Shown here piece by piece: positions 1-13,700 of a stretch of 64,000 bases of DNA. The stretch's first letter is position 1. The number at the start of each line of letters is the position of its first letter. The notes beneath the pieces were generated by a model that worked only from the letters and a program-made list of their open reading frames with translations, was not told where the DNA came from and ran no database searches. Source of the stretch: Siniperca chuatsi (taxonomy: Eukaryota > Chordata > Actinopteri > Centrarchiformes > Sinipercidae); assembly GCF_020085105.1 (NCBI RefSeq), contig NC_058045.1, forward strand, positions 7,888,333-7,952,332, in the 5' to 3' direction. The position numbers were made by a program, and so were the translations under genes.

Positions 1-1349
1 TCTGCTGCTCGCTCCAAAACTAATTAAGTTCTAATGAGCTGGGTTGATTTGCAGCAACGTGTAATTTAGTAGCAGCCACCACAAGCATAAACAGCTGTTA
101 CGTAACAACAAAGATGGGAGAACACAGTACCTGTCAAAACCTCCTCGGGATTTGTTCCTGACATGGACTGGAGGGACGTATTTATATTCAGGTTTGACCA
201 AAGGTGCAAAAGAAATCAAATTACTGCTGGGGGACAAGTTCATGAGTCAGATCTGTTTACATCAGGGGAGAATGCATTTCCTCTCTCAGTCTGCTCTGTA
301 ATTACATTATGACTTTTCTATATTGAGTGGGAGCAGCCTTTACTGGCTGCCTAACTGTGTTAACACACAGGGGGCAAAATCATGACATGAATCCACTAAA
401 TACAGCGCAGTGACCAGACGTGAACACCTGTGTTTCAGTTGGTAATATATTGTGTAACCATTATTCATGTGAAGGCAAAGTTAGTTTTTTTAATAGTTTT
501 GTGCATTTCTTAGATATTTTTCCCCATTTTACATTTTCAACAACAGTAATACATTAACAGCTGCTTTTGGTTATTTTTCACAATATTCATAAGTCATTTT
601 TAATCAATTAGCAATGCATGTATCACAAAATAAAGCCTTTTGCGCAGTCTCATCTCTCATCATCGAAGAATATGCTGTATCACTGTCAAATTGGTTGAGT
701 TTTTTGTCTGTTGACAAGTACAAGTTTGGCTACTGTTACCATAACTGTGTTTATATGATGCCATTCACTCAGAGCAGTTGTTTTTAATGACCACATCTTA
801 GGGTTTAACCATTCCTCATTTCTGTCAGAATAGGAATTTGCTCTGAAAGAAACTATTGGACCAAATAATCACAAAAAAAACATTTACAGCCAGTTTTAAG
901 GGCCAACGTTGAAAGTTAAAGTAATCAGCTTCAGTGGCTGAGTAAAGAAAAGCAAAGAAGGTGGATACTGTGCTTAGTGTTCAGTGACAGTTTGCAGTTT
1001 TAACTCTAAACCACAGTGGATGTGAGAAGACCTGGCTTGTGATTTAGAGTTGATAAAGTGTCTCTAAACATCTCTCTAATCTTTGCTCTTTGCGCTCTCT
1101 CAAAAACTTAGATGGACTGGAAGCTCCTTGATAATTTGTGATGGGGTTCATACCTACATGCAGGTCTTCTTTTTTATATTTCAGTTGCGACACTAAATAC
1201 TTGCCTATACTTTGGCAGCTGCATAAGACTAAAGTCATCAAAAAGTTAGTAGGTGGTTTTGGTGCAATTAGCAGAGCAAAGGCATTCGTAAACAGCAAAG
1301 TCCTTATCACTACTTGCAATACCTTCTCCTTACTCATTTAGATTGCTGT

Positions 1350-1790
1350 GTTACAGCCTGGCTGCCAACACGTCAGGTTTAGACCAGATGCATGGAGTGA
1401 TCAGAAGAGCAACTCTGAAGGATTACATAAAGATTTACAAACTTCTGCAAACGGCTGGTATGGATAGAATTAAAGTATCTGTATTGACAGTGATCTTTAC
1501 ATCCGTGCGTCAGAACTGACAGAACTGTTTTGGTGGGCTTTACCACCAACTCCTAATAGACGTCAAGGTTAGCAGCAAAGAAGTGGGACCCGTGTCTCCT
1601 GGAAATCCCTGTAGCCAGGAGTGCTGCGTTCAAGAGCAGCCTTCAGTATTATTGTGCGACTAACTGGAATCAGCTGGACGGGTCTACACAGGAGCAAACT
1701 AGTCTAGAGGCTTTCAAATGGAAAATGAAATCTGGACACCAGTACACTCGATCAGCAGACTGCTCTGCAACAGACAGATGTATTTTAATT
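1350..1790 (+). mobile_element. Decayed non-LTR retrotransposon 3' fragment
   Basis: One forward frame around 1600-1700 reads (L)EIPVAR then SSLQYYCATNWNQL. This resembles the conserved 'ipvaR...F.y.....WN.L' end of reverse transcriptase ORFs in L2/Rex-type non-LTR retrotransposons. Stops and frame changes on both sides show it is dead. The family assignment is an inference from that short motif only, and the boundaries are approximate. Confidence 0.4.
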
Positions 1791-4049
1791 GTTTGTTTTT
1801 AACATATACATACTTTCCCAGGACTCCCCAGAAAGCAGCACTGATACTGAATGGATCATCCTGGCTTACTGCAGAACAGAGTGTTGACCATATTATAGTT
1901 TTCAAAGTACTGTACCTTGGTAAAACAGTGTAAGAGGAGATCAAGGCTTTTTCTCAGGCAATGATAGTGTTATTCTCAGTTATCTAGTATTCCTGGCTGT
2001 CTGAATGAGCCAGCTCAGGATCTATTAAGATGTAATTTTTTTTTTTACTGAGTGAAAAATCAAACTGACATTTTAAGATAACAGGGTTCAGATTATGATC
2101 ACACATGTGGAAAACACAGTGTGAAATTTTCTTCTTGTCCAATGTCCACAATTTAACCTGCAAAGCCAGAGATGGCACTTTATATAGATCTCCTCAGTCA
2201 TTTCATTTGTTCTATTATGGTTCTAAAAATAGAGGATACTTTTTTTATTCTATATTCAGTCGATGTCCATTTGTTTCTTTTATTTGCTCTGTAAAGCTGT
2301 TAAATTCCAGATAAAACAATATATGTGCACGGTTTGTTGTGTCCTCTGCCTTCTGTGGCCATCGCTGTGTTTTCATGCGTGTAAGCAGTTGGTGGAGAGC
2401 TGTGTCAGTGCACGGTGTTTATGCTGGAGGGAAATGCGATCCATCAACGGCCGGGGCTTTTACCCAGGTGCCTGAGCACAGCCTTGCACATCTCATCTCA
2501 CCTTCCTCTCTTTAATGACAGGCAGCTCACAGAAGGGCCTTCCAATTACCTTGCCCTGAAAAATACAGCCCTTACACACTTCTACAAACCAACAAACGTT
2601 TGAGTTAGAAGGAAAATAACCACTGGCAGTCCTAGATGTGCCAGCAGTCGTAATTTTATAAATTAGAATTTGCTGCTAATCAAGCAAAGCACCTTGGAAA
2701 TTGAACCAAGAAGGTGAGGGTGCATATCAGTCCAGATCTCTGTTGGAATAATTAAGCAGTTGTGAGTACAAGTTACCAACTTAATATCCGCATGTTCCCA
2801 TCTTCCTGAGATGATCCACAGCAGCTTTCCTCAGATCACAATCACCTAATATTCATATAATTAGGAGGCAAGAAGCAGCGAGGTTCAGTGATGGGTTTTA
2901 ATTACATACACTCTCAAACAGTCTTTACACAGGACCAACGGGAGAACAGTGGAATTATATTATAATCGGGGTAATATCTGTGACCATTTTACCTCAGGTC
3001 CTCTGGGAGTGACTGACACATTGTTGTATCAGTTATACAGTACTTGACCAGGTTAGGCATGGAAATGAATGTCAAGTGCATTTTTTAGCAGTACATGTCA
3101 TTAAGATCATTTTCAGCCATAACAAATCAATACGCAGCTATCTGTTTTAAACCAGTCCTTTCAGCTAAAACCAGCATGATTTTTTACAAACATTACAGTA
3201 CAGCAGACCGAAACACAGCACTTCAAGGTAGAAAGGGTGAAAGAGGCTTTTGAAGAGGCATCAAAGGGAAAGAGGGCACACTGCAGAAAATGTGCATAGC
3301 CTGTGGGGAAGCCATAAAACCAAACAATCAAGCACACAATGATAAAAGCGTTTGAAACAAGTGAACTTCAAATACTCTGAGGCTAAAATAATACATAAAC
3401 GTTACATCCTTATGACAGTGAGGCTCCATTTGGATACTTCTATCAGAATCATCATATCTACTCTTGATATTTAATCATTATATAATTTTAGAATGAAATA
3501 TTGGAGTAAATCTTTGCAACTTGCACTTCTTTACAATTTTTTTCTAGATATTGACTTGTCTTTGTGTGTAAAATCTTAAATATAACATGCATTTACATAC
3601 AACATATGCAACACAGTAATGCTTGAGGTGAGCCCTCATGTACCAATGTCACTATAATCAGTATACAATTACACAGTTGACCAGTAGCTGCATTGTTTAA
3701 TGTGCAAATTTTAGTCATTACAACATTACAAATGTCACTTGCATTAGGTGCTCAAATTGACCTTGATTAGAACCTTAAATAAGAAAATAAGAAGGATTTT
3801 TTTTCCTGTAATTTCTTTACATTACTGTTTTACAGTGTAACAGGCTGGCAGCTTAGCTTAACAAATAATGTATTTCAATAACACATGTATACCATCTACA
3901 CGTCTTTCTTTGAAAGTACAAACAGGTTTATGAGGGTAAACTAGTTGTCATAACAAATCTTTAAAAGAAAAGCAAGTGGTTAAAAGGTGCTCAATTGGTA
4001 AAACAATCTGGAAAAACTGTTACTGGCTACCATAAACCTTTATAGCTTT

Positions 4050-4406
4050 TTAAAGGAATAGTTTGACATTTTAGGAAATATGCTTATTTGCTTTCTTGCC
4101 AAATGTTAGAGGAGAGACAGAAGATCTGTACAGTAAAAATGTAGCCAAAGCCAGCAGCCGGTTATCTTAGCTTGGCATAAAGTCTGGAAATGGGAAACAG
4201 CTAGGTAGGGAGATTTTGTTACCTTTGAGTAGAGCCAGGCTAGCTGTTTCCCCATTTCCAGTCTTTATGCTAAGCTACTGCTACCTACTGCTGTCGGCAG
4301 CTTCATATCGACTGTACAGACATATGCGTGGTATCGATCTTCTCTTCTGACTTTCGGCAAGAAAGCGAATAAGCGTATTTCCCAAAATGTTGAACTATTC
4401 CTTTAA
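4050..4406. mobile_element. Hairpin MITE, 'TTAAAGGAATAGTTTGACATT' family, copy 1
   Basis: The left end TTAAAGGAATAGTTTGACAT and the right end, read in reverse complement (TTAAAGGAATAGTTCAACAT), form terminal inverted repeats of about 26 bp with few mismatches. The interior is also partly self-complementary: the segment with AGTCTGGAAATGGGAAACAGC is mirrored by one with GCTGTTTCCCCATTTCCAG. The RNA or single strand would therefore fold into a long hairpin. A second copy is nested at about 49578-50033. It is non-autonomous and carries no ORF. I could not settle the target duplication. Confidence 0.75.
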
Positions 4407-4746
4407 GTATACAAGACGCATTTGCTAGCAAAGCTGACAGTGAATCCCTATTTAGGGAGTTCCCAAATCCACATCATTTGACACATCTTCTTTGAATGGA
4501 ACAGAATGGTAAGTTCAGTGCTGCCAACCACATTGGCAACCAGATGCAAGTGTCAAGTACAGTATGAGCGAGGACGAAGACGTAGTGTTTGGCATGTTGG
4601 ATACATTACCTGCTTGTGCACTTGCACAATGTTCTTCAGCGGACAGGTCAAGAAGTCAACAACTATGACACACTAATCATGGTAAGATGACATATTCTAG
4701 GCAATTTAGAAGTTTCCATGTGAGGTAAAGGTGGCTTGTGTTGCAT

Positions 4747-7700
4747 CTAGAGCTTAGAGGAGTAAAAGGACAGACCGTTATACATGTCAGCCCTGAGCCT
4801 GGCCCACTCAGCCATCCTCTGGACGGAGCTTTTCTCTCGGGTGAGGATGCGCGTGACCTTCTTCAGCTTCTCCTCGTTCCTCTCCAGATAACGGATGCCC
4901 TCAGCCTGCAGAAAGTTGAGCTTCTCGTGCCGGTTCTCGTCCATGGAGATATCTTCGCTCATGTAGGGGTTGAAGCGGAAATAAGTGTTGGGAGGGAGGA
5001 AGGCGTCTAGCATGGCGTGAACCTCTGGAGGGAGGAAAGAGGTGAGAGTGAGGCCGCACAAAAAACAAACATGACATTTTACATACAGACCAAAATAATA
5101 AACACACAATTAACTTCCTAATAGTACCAATATTGTACAAACACTCAAATATTGTGTTAAGAGGGAGAAGGGCGTGCAAAGTCCAAACTTGTCTGTCAGC
5201 GCTGTGGCAGCATTACATGTGTTACAGAGTAAGCAGGCAGGGGTAGCAATCACAGGGTAAATATGCCTGAAGCATCTAAAAAGGTGACAGCGGTTGTTTC
5301 TGTCTGTGTTCCCACAGTGGTTCAGCAGTGCAGGAGGCCAGACGTGGATTCTAGCTGCCTTTGAGGCTGTAGAGCAAAACTCTACAAGGAGTAATTAATC
5401 TAAAGACTATTTGCAGAGTTTTATTGACCTTTATTTCTTGGATTTTTATAACCAGTCAACGTACTGTATGATATAATTGCATTTTGAAAAGTTATACACT
5501 GAAGAGTAAAAGTAAGATAAGTTCAACTACAAACTTCCTGAGATGAGACAAGCTTGCTTGTTGAATAGGTAATATGCGGATAATTGTAGAGATAAAATAT
5601 TCTTCTATCCTATTATAATTCACTCTTTTTCCAACATTTACTAGGGTCAATGGCAGACAGTTTGTTCCTGCTCCTATCAGCTACCAGTGTGCAGCGCCAG
5701 ACTTATCAGCGTAACAAGTTTGGTGACAACTGTTAAAAACTCTGATGAAGAGAAAAGAAAAGATTACCACCAACAGTGGGATGTTATAAAGAAAAAAAGA
5801 ATCAAACAGTTTCTCATTCATTGTGTGCAGCTGTACAAAATCATTACATCACAGATTTGAGCATTGGATCTTTACTAGCTAGCTTGTAAAAAAACAGTTT
5901 ACATAGTGGTCAGGTAAGCCATCTTCCCAGTGCTTTTCTCTTTACACAGCATTGCCAGGTACCAAAAATAAAATCATATTAAGACTCCAGAATTAGTACT
6001 TCACGGGAAAATATTGTACGTTCAGACCGCGGCATATTCATAACTGAGTTTGCAGCACGTATGAATCTGTGCCAAAAGCCTGCGCTGTGGTTTACAGTAC
6101 ATCCATGGGTTCACCAAGTTGACTACCATGAGCTTCGACTACAGGCCAGTATTTATTATGCAGGCTACAGTCTTAGCGTCCTAGCATGTAAACAAATAGG
6201 TTACAGGTGAAGCATTTTTGTACCATAAATCACACAAAACTAAATTTGTGGATAACCGAACTGACCAAAAGTTGTGAAACACAGTCACAGAGATTTTATG
6301 AGAGATTGTGAGTGCACAGCCATCTCACAGGTTCTCAACAGAGATGTGACTGGATTCCATACTGGAAACGCTATAGAGCAACTTCATAAGAGGTAAACTT
6401 GCATCAGCTAAACATGACTGAGTGAGTTTGTGAGTGAGTACAAGCCAGTTTCATCGTGAGCTTTGTTTACATCTAAAACACCATTAGATCAGCCTTATCT
6501 GTCCACAACAACAAACCCAGCTCTACTGATGCACCTAAGACAAAGTAGGAAGCTCGTAAACACTGAGAGAGCAGGGAAGCTTTTGAAAAAGAGAAAATCT
6601 GTGACAAACACTCTTGCTAATCTCCTGTTTCTAAATAACAAAGCCCATTGGAGAGCTGGGGAGAGCTTAATCCCAAATACAGGAGGAACAAGTGCAGCAG
6701 AGAAGCATCTAGGTCACACACTGCACCACAGCAGCAACAACAGGGAGGGGACAGAGCCAAATTTAGGCACAGCAGAGGTGCCCATGTCCAGAGGTGATAA
6801 GGAGATGGAAGAGGTTGCCACTACAGAGGACCACAATGGGACGTATCCAGAACAAAGTCAACTTGCAGGGCAGTATCTTCTACACTGGTGACATCAAAAC
6901 CTAATTCCTTTCCTCAGAAATGACACAGAAACAAAGGGGATAATTCATCCAAGTCTTTGTACATTCTGATTTAAGTGTGTGTTACTTTAGTCTTTAAGTG
7001 CAGACAAAATAACATAAAAGGTAACTAAATCAACATTGCAAACAATGCCAAAATAGATGGTAAGCGACATTAGATTAGGTTTCACCTTTTGACCAGTGTT
7101 TCTCTGTTGATGCAGCTTGTCTGTATTTGGCATGTGATGTCATAATTTTTAGGACTGTTTTCTCAAAAATTAAAGATGTAGGGGCTGAGATATCCTGACT
7201 TTTAGTCTCTAGTATGGGTCAAGCTCCAAAAATGGACGGATCTTACACTTCCCATAATGCAACTAATAGAATTTGGTCCACAACTCCAGTTTGTAACACA
7301 GGCTTTCTATTATAAATTTGTAGTCTTCAACCCCAGTCCGAGACAGTCCTGAGGATATCTTCAAGGTCATTTTCTCAGACTTTAGAAACAGAAGACATTA
7401 TGTAAGATTGGAAGGCGAATGATAAAGAATCAACCAAGATACAATAAAATAAAATAAGATAAAGGTTGAATAACGTGTACATTTACAGACTGACAAATTT
7501 GTGAAATGAGAACCTTGAAAACTCAACTCTAAATTGCATAATGCACCTTTAACATTTTGCAGTGACTGTCACTTACCCTCAGTGTCCGTGGCGCTGCTGA
7601 TGACATTGGTGAGTTTGGTTTTTAGGCTTGTGTAGGTGGCGCTGTTCTTGCCAGGAGTTTCAAAGCGGCCCGTACCGAGTGAGACCACACACTCCAAGGG

Positions 7701-10700
7701 CGTGTTAGGCCACAAACACTTACACTCATGGATAGCCAGTGCTGTGGGGTTGTTAATCAGCAGACCTCCATCCTGTGCTCAGAACAAAAGAAGTGCCATG
7801 TTAGAGACTCCATTTACAGACTGTGAATGTTTTTTTATGCCAAGACCACAGACCACAATTAATTGGCATTTGAAACCTCAAAACCTTAAGTGGATTTTAA
7901 CAGTCAATAGATGAAATTTTTGAAGAACATCTGAGGAAACAAAAAGAACAGATCAATGTGTAGTTCCAGAGCTGTTTCTAAGTCTACAAAGCATAGAGCT
8001 AAATTGTTGTTTTTTTTCCCCCTCTTCCCTCACAGTTTCAGTCTGACTGGCTTTGATATCAAACAACCACCCAGGAGTGCTTTTGCTTTGGATCCATAGT
8101 CCACCCAAGGCAGTGGAGGAGTAACTGGATAGACTGTGGGGATTGTTGAATAGGCATGAGGATGAGGGGCCGCGGGGCTGCGGGCTGGCAGCAGGATCAA
8201 ACGCACAGGGGCCAGTCCTCATTAAAGAGGCCAGGTTGGGGGGTGGGAGCTGCAGGGCAGCCAAGTGTCTAGGGACACACTAGGGGGGAGAGTGCTTGTT
8301 TATGTGACTGTGTATGTGCATGTTTGATCGAAAGCTCACGCCTACTTAGAGTCAATGCATATAATAATGTTGGTACGCGTTTCTGATAGCATATGTCATG
8401 GATTCAAAAACATTGAACCTTGGGGAGCAGAGGGGAGGGAACATCCCTGTTTTCAGCACACTTCAGCAGTGTCGCAGCCTAACGACAATTCAGTACAAAT
8501 CTGTGGGAGCACACAGTGTGATGGGGAATACGAGAGCTGCCTACCAAGGCAAGGACTGCTAATCATCCAGGGATGTGGACTGAGAAATTGTATCATCAAT
8601 CCAAAGACCAGGAAAACAGAATTGCAAAGGGAGTTGGCTATTGTAGTTAGACTGGGGGAACTGTATCAAGTAATAGCTCCCATGATAGCAGATGCTTTGT
8701 GAATGACTTGTTGTGGCTTTTAATATAGTAGTTCTCTATGAAAACTTCAGCAAAGCAAGCCACTAAAGAGAACTAATTCAGCAAGATATTAGTCAAACAA
8801 GAGTAAGAGTCTACAGACGCACTTGCAGCTCTGTTAAGATTGACTTGACTAAATGCTACAGTTAGCATGCTAACATGCTTATGTTTAGCTGGTATAATGT
8901 TTACCATGTTCACCATCTTACACCGACAAGTACAGTTGGGGCTGATAGAAATGTCCCTAGTTTTGCAGGATGTTGGTCATAAACCAAAGTATTGGACTAG
9001 AGCTGCAACGATTACTCGATTAACAGAAAATTAATCAGTGACTATTTCGATAATTCATTTTTTGTTTTGATTGTTTTGAGTCATTTTTTCAGAAAGACTA
9101 TCGAATTCCCTGGTTCCAGCTTCTCAAATGTGTACATTTGCTGGTTTCCTTAGTCTTTCTGACATTTTATAGACAAACAACAAATCGTTTAATCAAGGAA
9201 ATAACTGACAGAATAATCAATAATGAAAAGTTAGTTGCAGCCCTTTATTGGACACATTATAATTTTGACCTTATGATGGTACCAGATAAAAAGTTAAGGG
9301 ATCAAAAAAGGCATTACAATTCATCCAGAGGGGAACAGGAATGTCTGTACCAAATTTTGTACCAAACTCTTTAGTAGATGTTTAGATATGGCACTAAATA
9401 AGTGAAAACTTTGACCTGTTCATAACCTGCCTGTCATTAGGAGTCATCCTTTGGGTACCATGAATGTCTGTACCAAATTTATTGACAATCCATTCAATAG
9501 TTTTTGAGACATTTCACAAAAAAACAGTTCCAAATGTCAACCTCATGATGGCGCTACAGGAAAAGTCAGAGGATCAACAAAATGATTAGGATTCATCCTC
9601 TGGGGACCATACATTTCTGTACAAAATAGATGATATTTTAGTCTGGACCAAAGTGGTGGAAAAAATGCCTCCAGTCCCCCTGAGTCACACTGTCTGATAG
9701 AGGAACTTTCTATGATTTAAAAGAAGTAATCTGTTATGATAATATACTGTATGAATCATTTAAAACCTTATAGTTAGTTATTAAGAGAATGTCCTGTGAA
9801 AAAGCCTCAGAGAGCCTCAGAGAGCACCAATCTCACTGGCTGAGATGGAAGTCACACAAAAAGGGTTTCACTCTGCCACGAAGCATGGAAGAACTGCTGA
9901 GGCAGCCGTTTGTCCAAAGCACGTCATTATGCACCAGTAGGTGTCTGGCAGACCAAGAAATGGATCACAGAAAAGGGAGAAAATGCCTGTATTGGAGTTG
10001 TTCCTAATGGAGACTTAGAGCGCTGTAAAGAGCACCAGACGAACCCAGCTGGAAACAAAACAACTAAGCAGTTTTCTTATCACTCACACCACTGTGAGAA
10101 GCTCCATTTTCTGTTCTCAGTGGCAATTATGGCAACTGTCTGGGTCCAGTCATGGGTTCTTTGTGCTGATAGCTGGGGGCAAGTTTCACAAGCACAGTGG
10201 CCGGCCTTGCACACAGAGCCAAGACATGTAACATTAGAAGCCAACTGCACAATGCTCTTGTGAGCTGGGAGTTGAATGCCATAACTTGTCTCCATTTCAG
10301 TGCACCTGCTTGGGCAATTCAAAGCTGGTGAACATAGTTGAGGCCTTTAAGGAAAGTCTGTTTTTTTGTCAGTGAAGAAGCTGTGTGGTGCCACTGGAAA
10401 ACTTGTAGGGTTACTTTGTGTGTGGCGCTCAGAACTTTTCAAAGGATCAATAATTTAAAAGATAATTTGCATCCGTCATCTCTTTCCACAGCTGCCATGG
10501 ACAAACGCGCTTCCTTGAGGAAGATGGTAGCAAGCTCAACCTACACTGAGAACAGTTTTGCAGATGCTGAAGCTGCAGTGGTAAAGCCGGGGCTCTTTAA
10601 AGCCACTTTTCAGTGAGATATCCATACTTGGACCACTGCCACATTCTCACACACAGATTTCTTGAGGACAGGGCATATTTGGATGGAGAGTTAAGTTTGA

Positions 10701-13700
10701 AACAATGATCTACTTAGGACAAACTGCAAATGAGCTTTGCATACAAAATGGGCAAACTCAAGCTGTCTGTCAAACACGCAGCATGACGCAAGACAAAGGT
10801 CACTTCCATTTATGGGGATTAAGAGCTTCAATGCTGCTCAGGCTTACAATGACTCAATCTCACTGTGAAAAAACGTGCCATGTGTCAATGCATGAATGTC
10901 CTCAGAGGGTACACCCCTGTCAGCCGAGACCATCTGACGGAAGTTTAACTTCAGAGTCTGAACGGAAACTGAATTTTGAAATTGTTTTCCTTTGACAATG
11001 TTCCTTGATTCTGGTAGAGCCTGTTTGTTGATACTCCAGAGAATCACAGCTCATCTGGCCTCTTCCTTGCCCTTCAGGGTCTAATAGCTGATTCACAAAT
11101 CAGCTCCTCATTTTCCTGCAGCTCGAATAAAGCAAGTTTTCAACTAATTAGGGCTCCTACACCTATGGGAACATGTTTCACTTCTTCAGATGGCCAATTA
11201 AACCAAAATATGACTTTAAAAAGAAACCGTTCTTACAGCGAATTCTGAAATAAAACTACTGAGATGATATGAGCCGTGATAAATAAACAAAATTAAGACA
11301 TGCACTGATTTATAGGTCTCTTGTACTGCTATTTGAAATATCTCTGCTGTCATTAACTTTTGGGAGCTTATCTTCATTGTGCCAGTTTAGGCTGTCTTAG
11401 AGGGGGAGAGCTGATTTGAATAGGAAAGAGGTACTATCATCAGGATCAGTAAAAGTCATTTCACGCCCCAGTGTATGTCAGCTCCCATTAGCTGGGACAG
11501 CAAACTTCATCCTGTTCATTCAGCCTGTGTGCCTCTGTATCTCTCTCTGCCTCTCTAGCCCGTGGGTAAGCTTCAATGCTATCTTGTGCGAAGGTCATTA
11601 TGTGCGGCCACAACAAAGAAAGGAACAGAGCGCTTGCTTAAATCTTAATGAGGTGAGCCTTCGACATACATGTGGTGTAGCATTCACATCACAGTCCCAA
11701 TGAGCAGCTGCAGTCATTACAATTTTGTCTTTGGCTTCTTTTACAGGGCCGGACTGAGGGGCACTGAGCTCTGTCATGATTTATTATGAGGCTCTGCCAA
11801 TGAGGCTCCTTTCTCTCAACTGATTAATTGGGGAAGCATTACATAAGCCATGGACATCTGATTGTGCTTGTCACAATAACCAGACTGTTTTCCCAGAGAT
11901 GGTCATTCAATCGATAAAGTAGATAATTAGGCTGCTATAAAAAAAAACCCCTCTCAATACTTCTAAATCTTCAAAATCAATCCACGCTGTTTGCACATAA
12001 AAGCAAGCTTTCTCAGTCACTCTCTATGCAATCAGAAAAATAAATCTGCTTATTGAGTAAAATGAATTGCCCAAATGGCATCCAATCCACATAAAGGCCA
12101 CCATTGTCCATCAGTGAGGATGAGAATGACAACGGTGTTAGTGTGGTGAGTGCCACTCTTAAGTGGCGTCTAGGTCAAGTCAGAGGTCTTCATGCCATAT
12201 TACGTGTTTACGCTGACCAGTTCTCCTCTTTGCCTTTTTGCTTTACAGGCCCCAAAGGTCACATTGAGGTTCAAATCATCTTCCCAGGCTGTCAATAGAG
12301 GAGGGACCCATCTGTGTGAGTGCCAACTTTGCCCCAGGCAAGCAAAGAAATTGAGATTTACTGTTGACAGTTACCTTTTCCCACACATTCAGTGAATACA
12401 TGACCACACATGTACACCCATTATTGAAACAATTAATCATGCCTGCCGGCTGTAGCCATTCAGATTTAACTGTGATGATTCGTGCAGTGATGTAAATAGG
12501 TGCAGAATCCCCTTGCTCATATTTACGCAGTCTATATTCCCTTATGTAAGTATTTGACAACTTCATATTAGAAAGCATAATTTTTCTGTCCATCATAACA
12601 AGTCACCTAGTGGGCAATTTAAAGCTAATTTCGCTGCTGTACACTGGAGAGGTGCCTGAACACACACTTGCATATCAATACATTGTAATGCAAGGCTTAA
12701 AGCTGTGATATATTTCAAGAAATCTCATCTGGACCCACTGCAGAGAGAAGCCTGCTAAGTGCGGTGCACTGTAAGAAGGCAAGGGGGTTAGAGACAGAGG
12801 AAGATTCGGGAAGGCTTTCACACAGCAGTCAGTCAACATAATCAGTGGACTTGCCTAATCCCCAAACAAGTGTGCCAGTGCAATCAAGTGTTTGTGCATG
12901 AGTGAAAACACATTTATAAAACAGATAAGTCAGTGGAGGAAACAGAGGTAAAGTGACAATGAGAGAATCTATGTGTGTGCGTTTATACTCAAGGGACAAA
13001 GATGCTGAGTCTGTCTGGGAGCAGGAAGCTGTCTGCAGCAGCGCTCACAAGTCTGAGCTCCATCCTCCAACAGCCTCCAGGCCGAGCTCTCAAGGCTTAA
13101 CAAGTGGGGAGAGGAAGTGGCTATAGGCTCAGATTTATACTCTCTGTCGCCTCCCTGAATCCACCACCTCTGCTCCTCTCTGCCTCATCTGAAAAGCACT
13201 GCGGTGCTGAGCATGTACTTTATGACCAATAACTTCACCACCAGTGGCCTTTACAAGGAGAAAAAGAGAAGAGAAAAAGGTGATCCAAAAGGTTATGATT
13301 TCTTTAACTACACTTTTAGAATGCCACTTAAATATGTGAGACCCTATGCCTCTTTATCCTCTTTTCTCACACAGAATCAAACTGCCTGAGTTCTTTAGTC
13401 AATGCTGCCACATTTAATGACTTTCAAGATTCATTTATGACTCATTCCCTCTGTCATTCATTAGCGACAAAAAGTATGGGAGTGCTGATGAGACCTACTC
13501 CATTTTAGACTGTGTGAAGTCTTTCTGTTGAGCGTTGTGCCATGTTGGGGCACTGGGGGTAGTGGCCTACTGATCCCATGCCTCCCATCAAATGCTGGCA
13601 GAGGTGGGCACAAAACATGCTCCCATTCCTCCCCATCGCCTCAGGAGACACCATGGCAACTAGGCGGAAAAAAATTGGGCCCTCCTCACCATTCCACGCA

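Larger units (their letters stand above)
1..4746. other. Gene-free 3' flank of pnpla8
   Basis: No coding exon is recognisable on either strand. Open frames here are short, lack family motifs and have no convincing splice context. The stretch nearest 4746 should contain the pnpla8 3' UTR (minus strand), but I could not pick a convincing poly(A) signal. A decayed non-LTR retrotransposon fragment lies near 1350-1790 and a hairpin MITE at 4050-4406. The interval about 2500-2920 is unusually rich in TAAT/ATTA cores and unlike the neighbouring repeats; it is noted separately as a possible conserved noncoding element. Confidence 0.6.

Noticed and set aside
6463-6891. 142-codon plus-strand open frame in the pnpla8 intron
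   Set aside because: No recognisable domain, low-complexity polar composition, no promoter or splice evidence; consistent with a chance frame.
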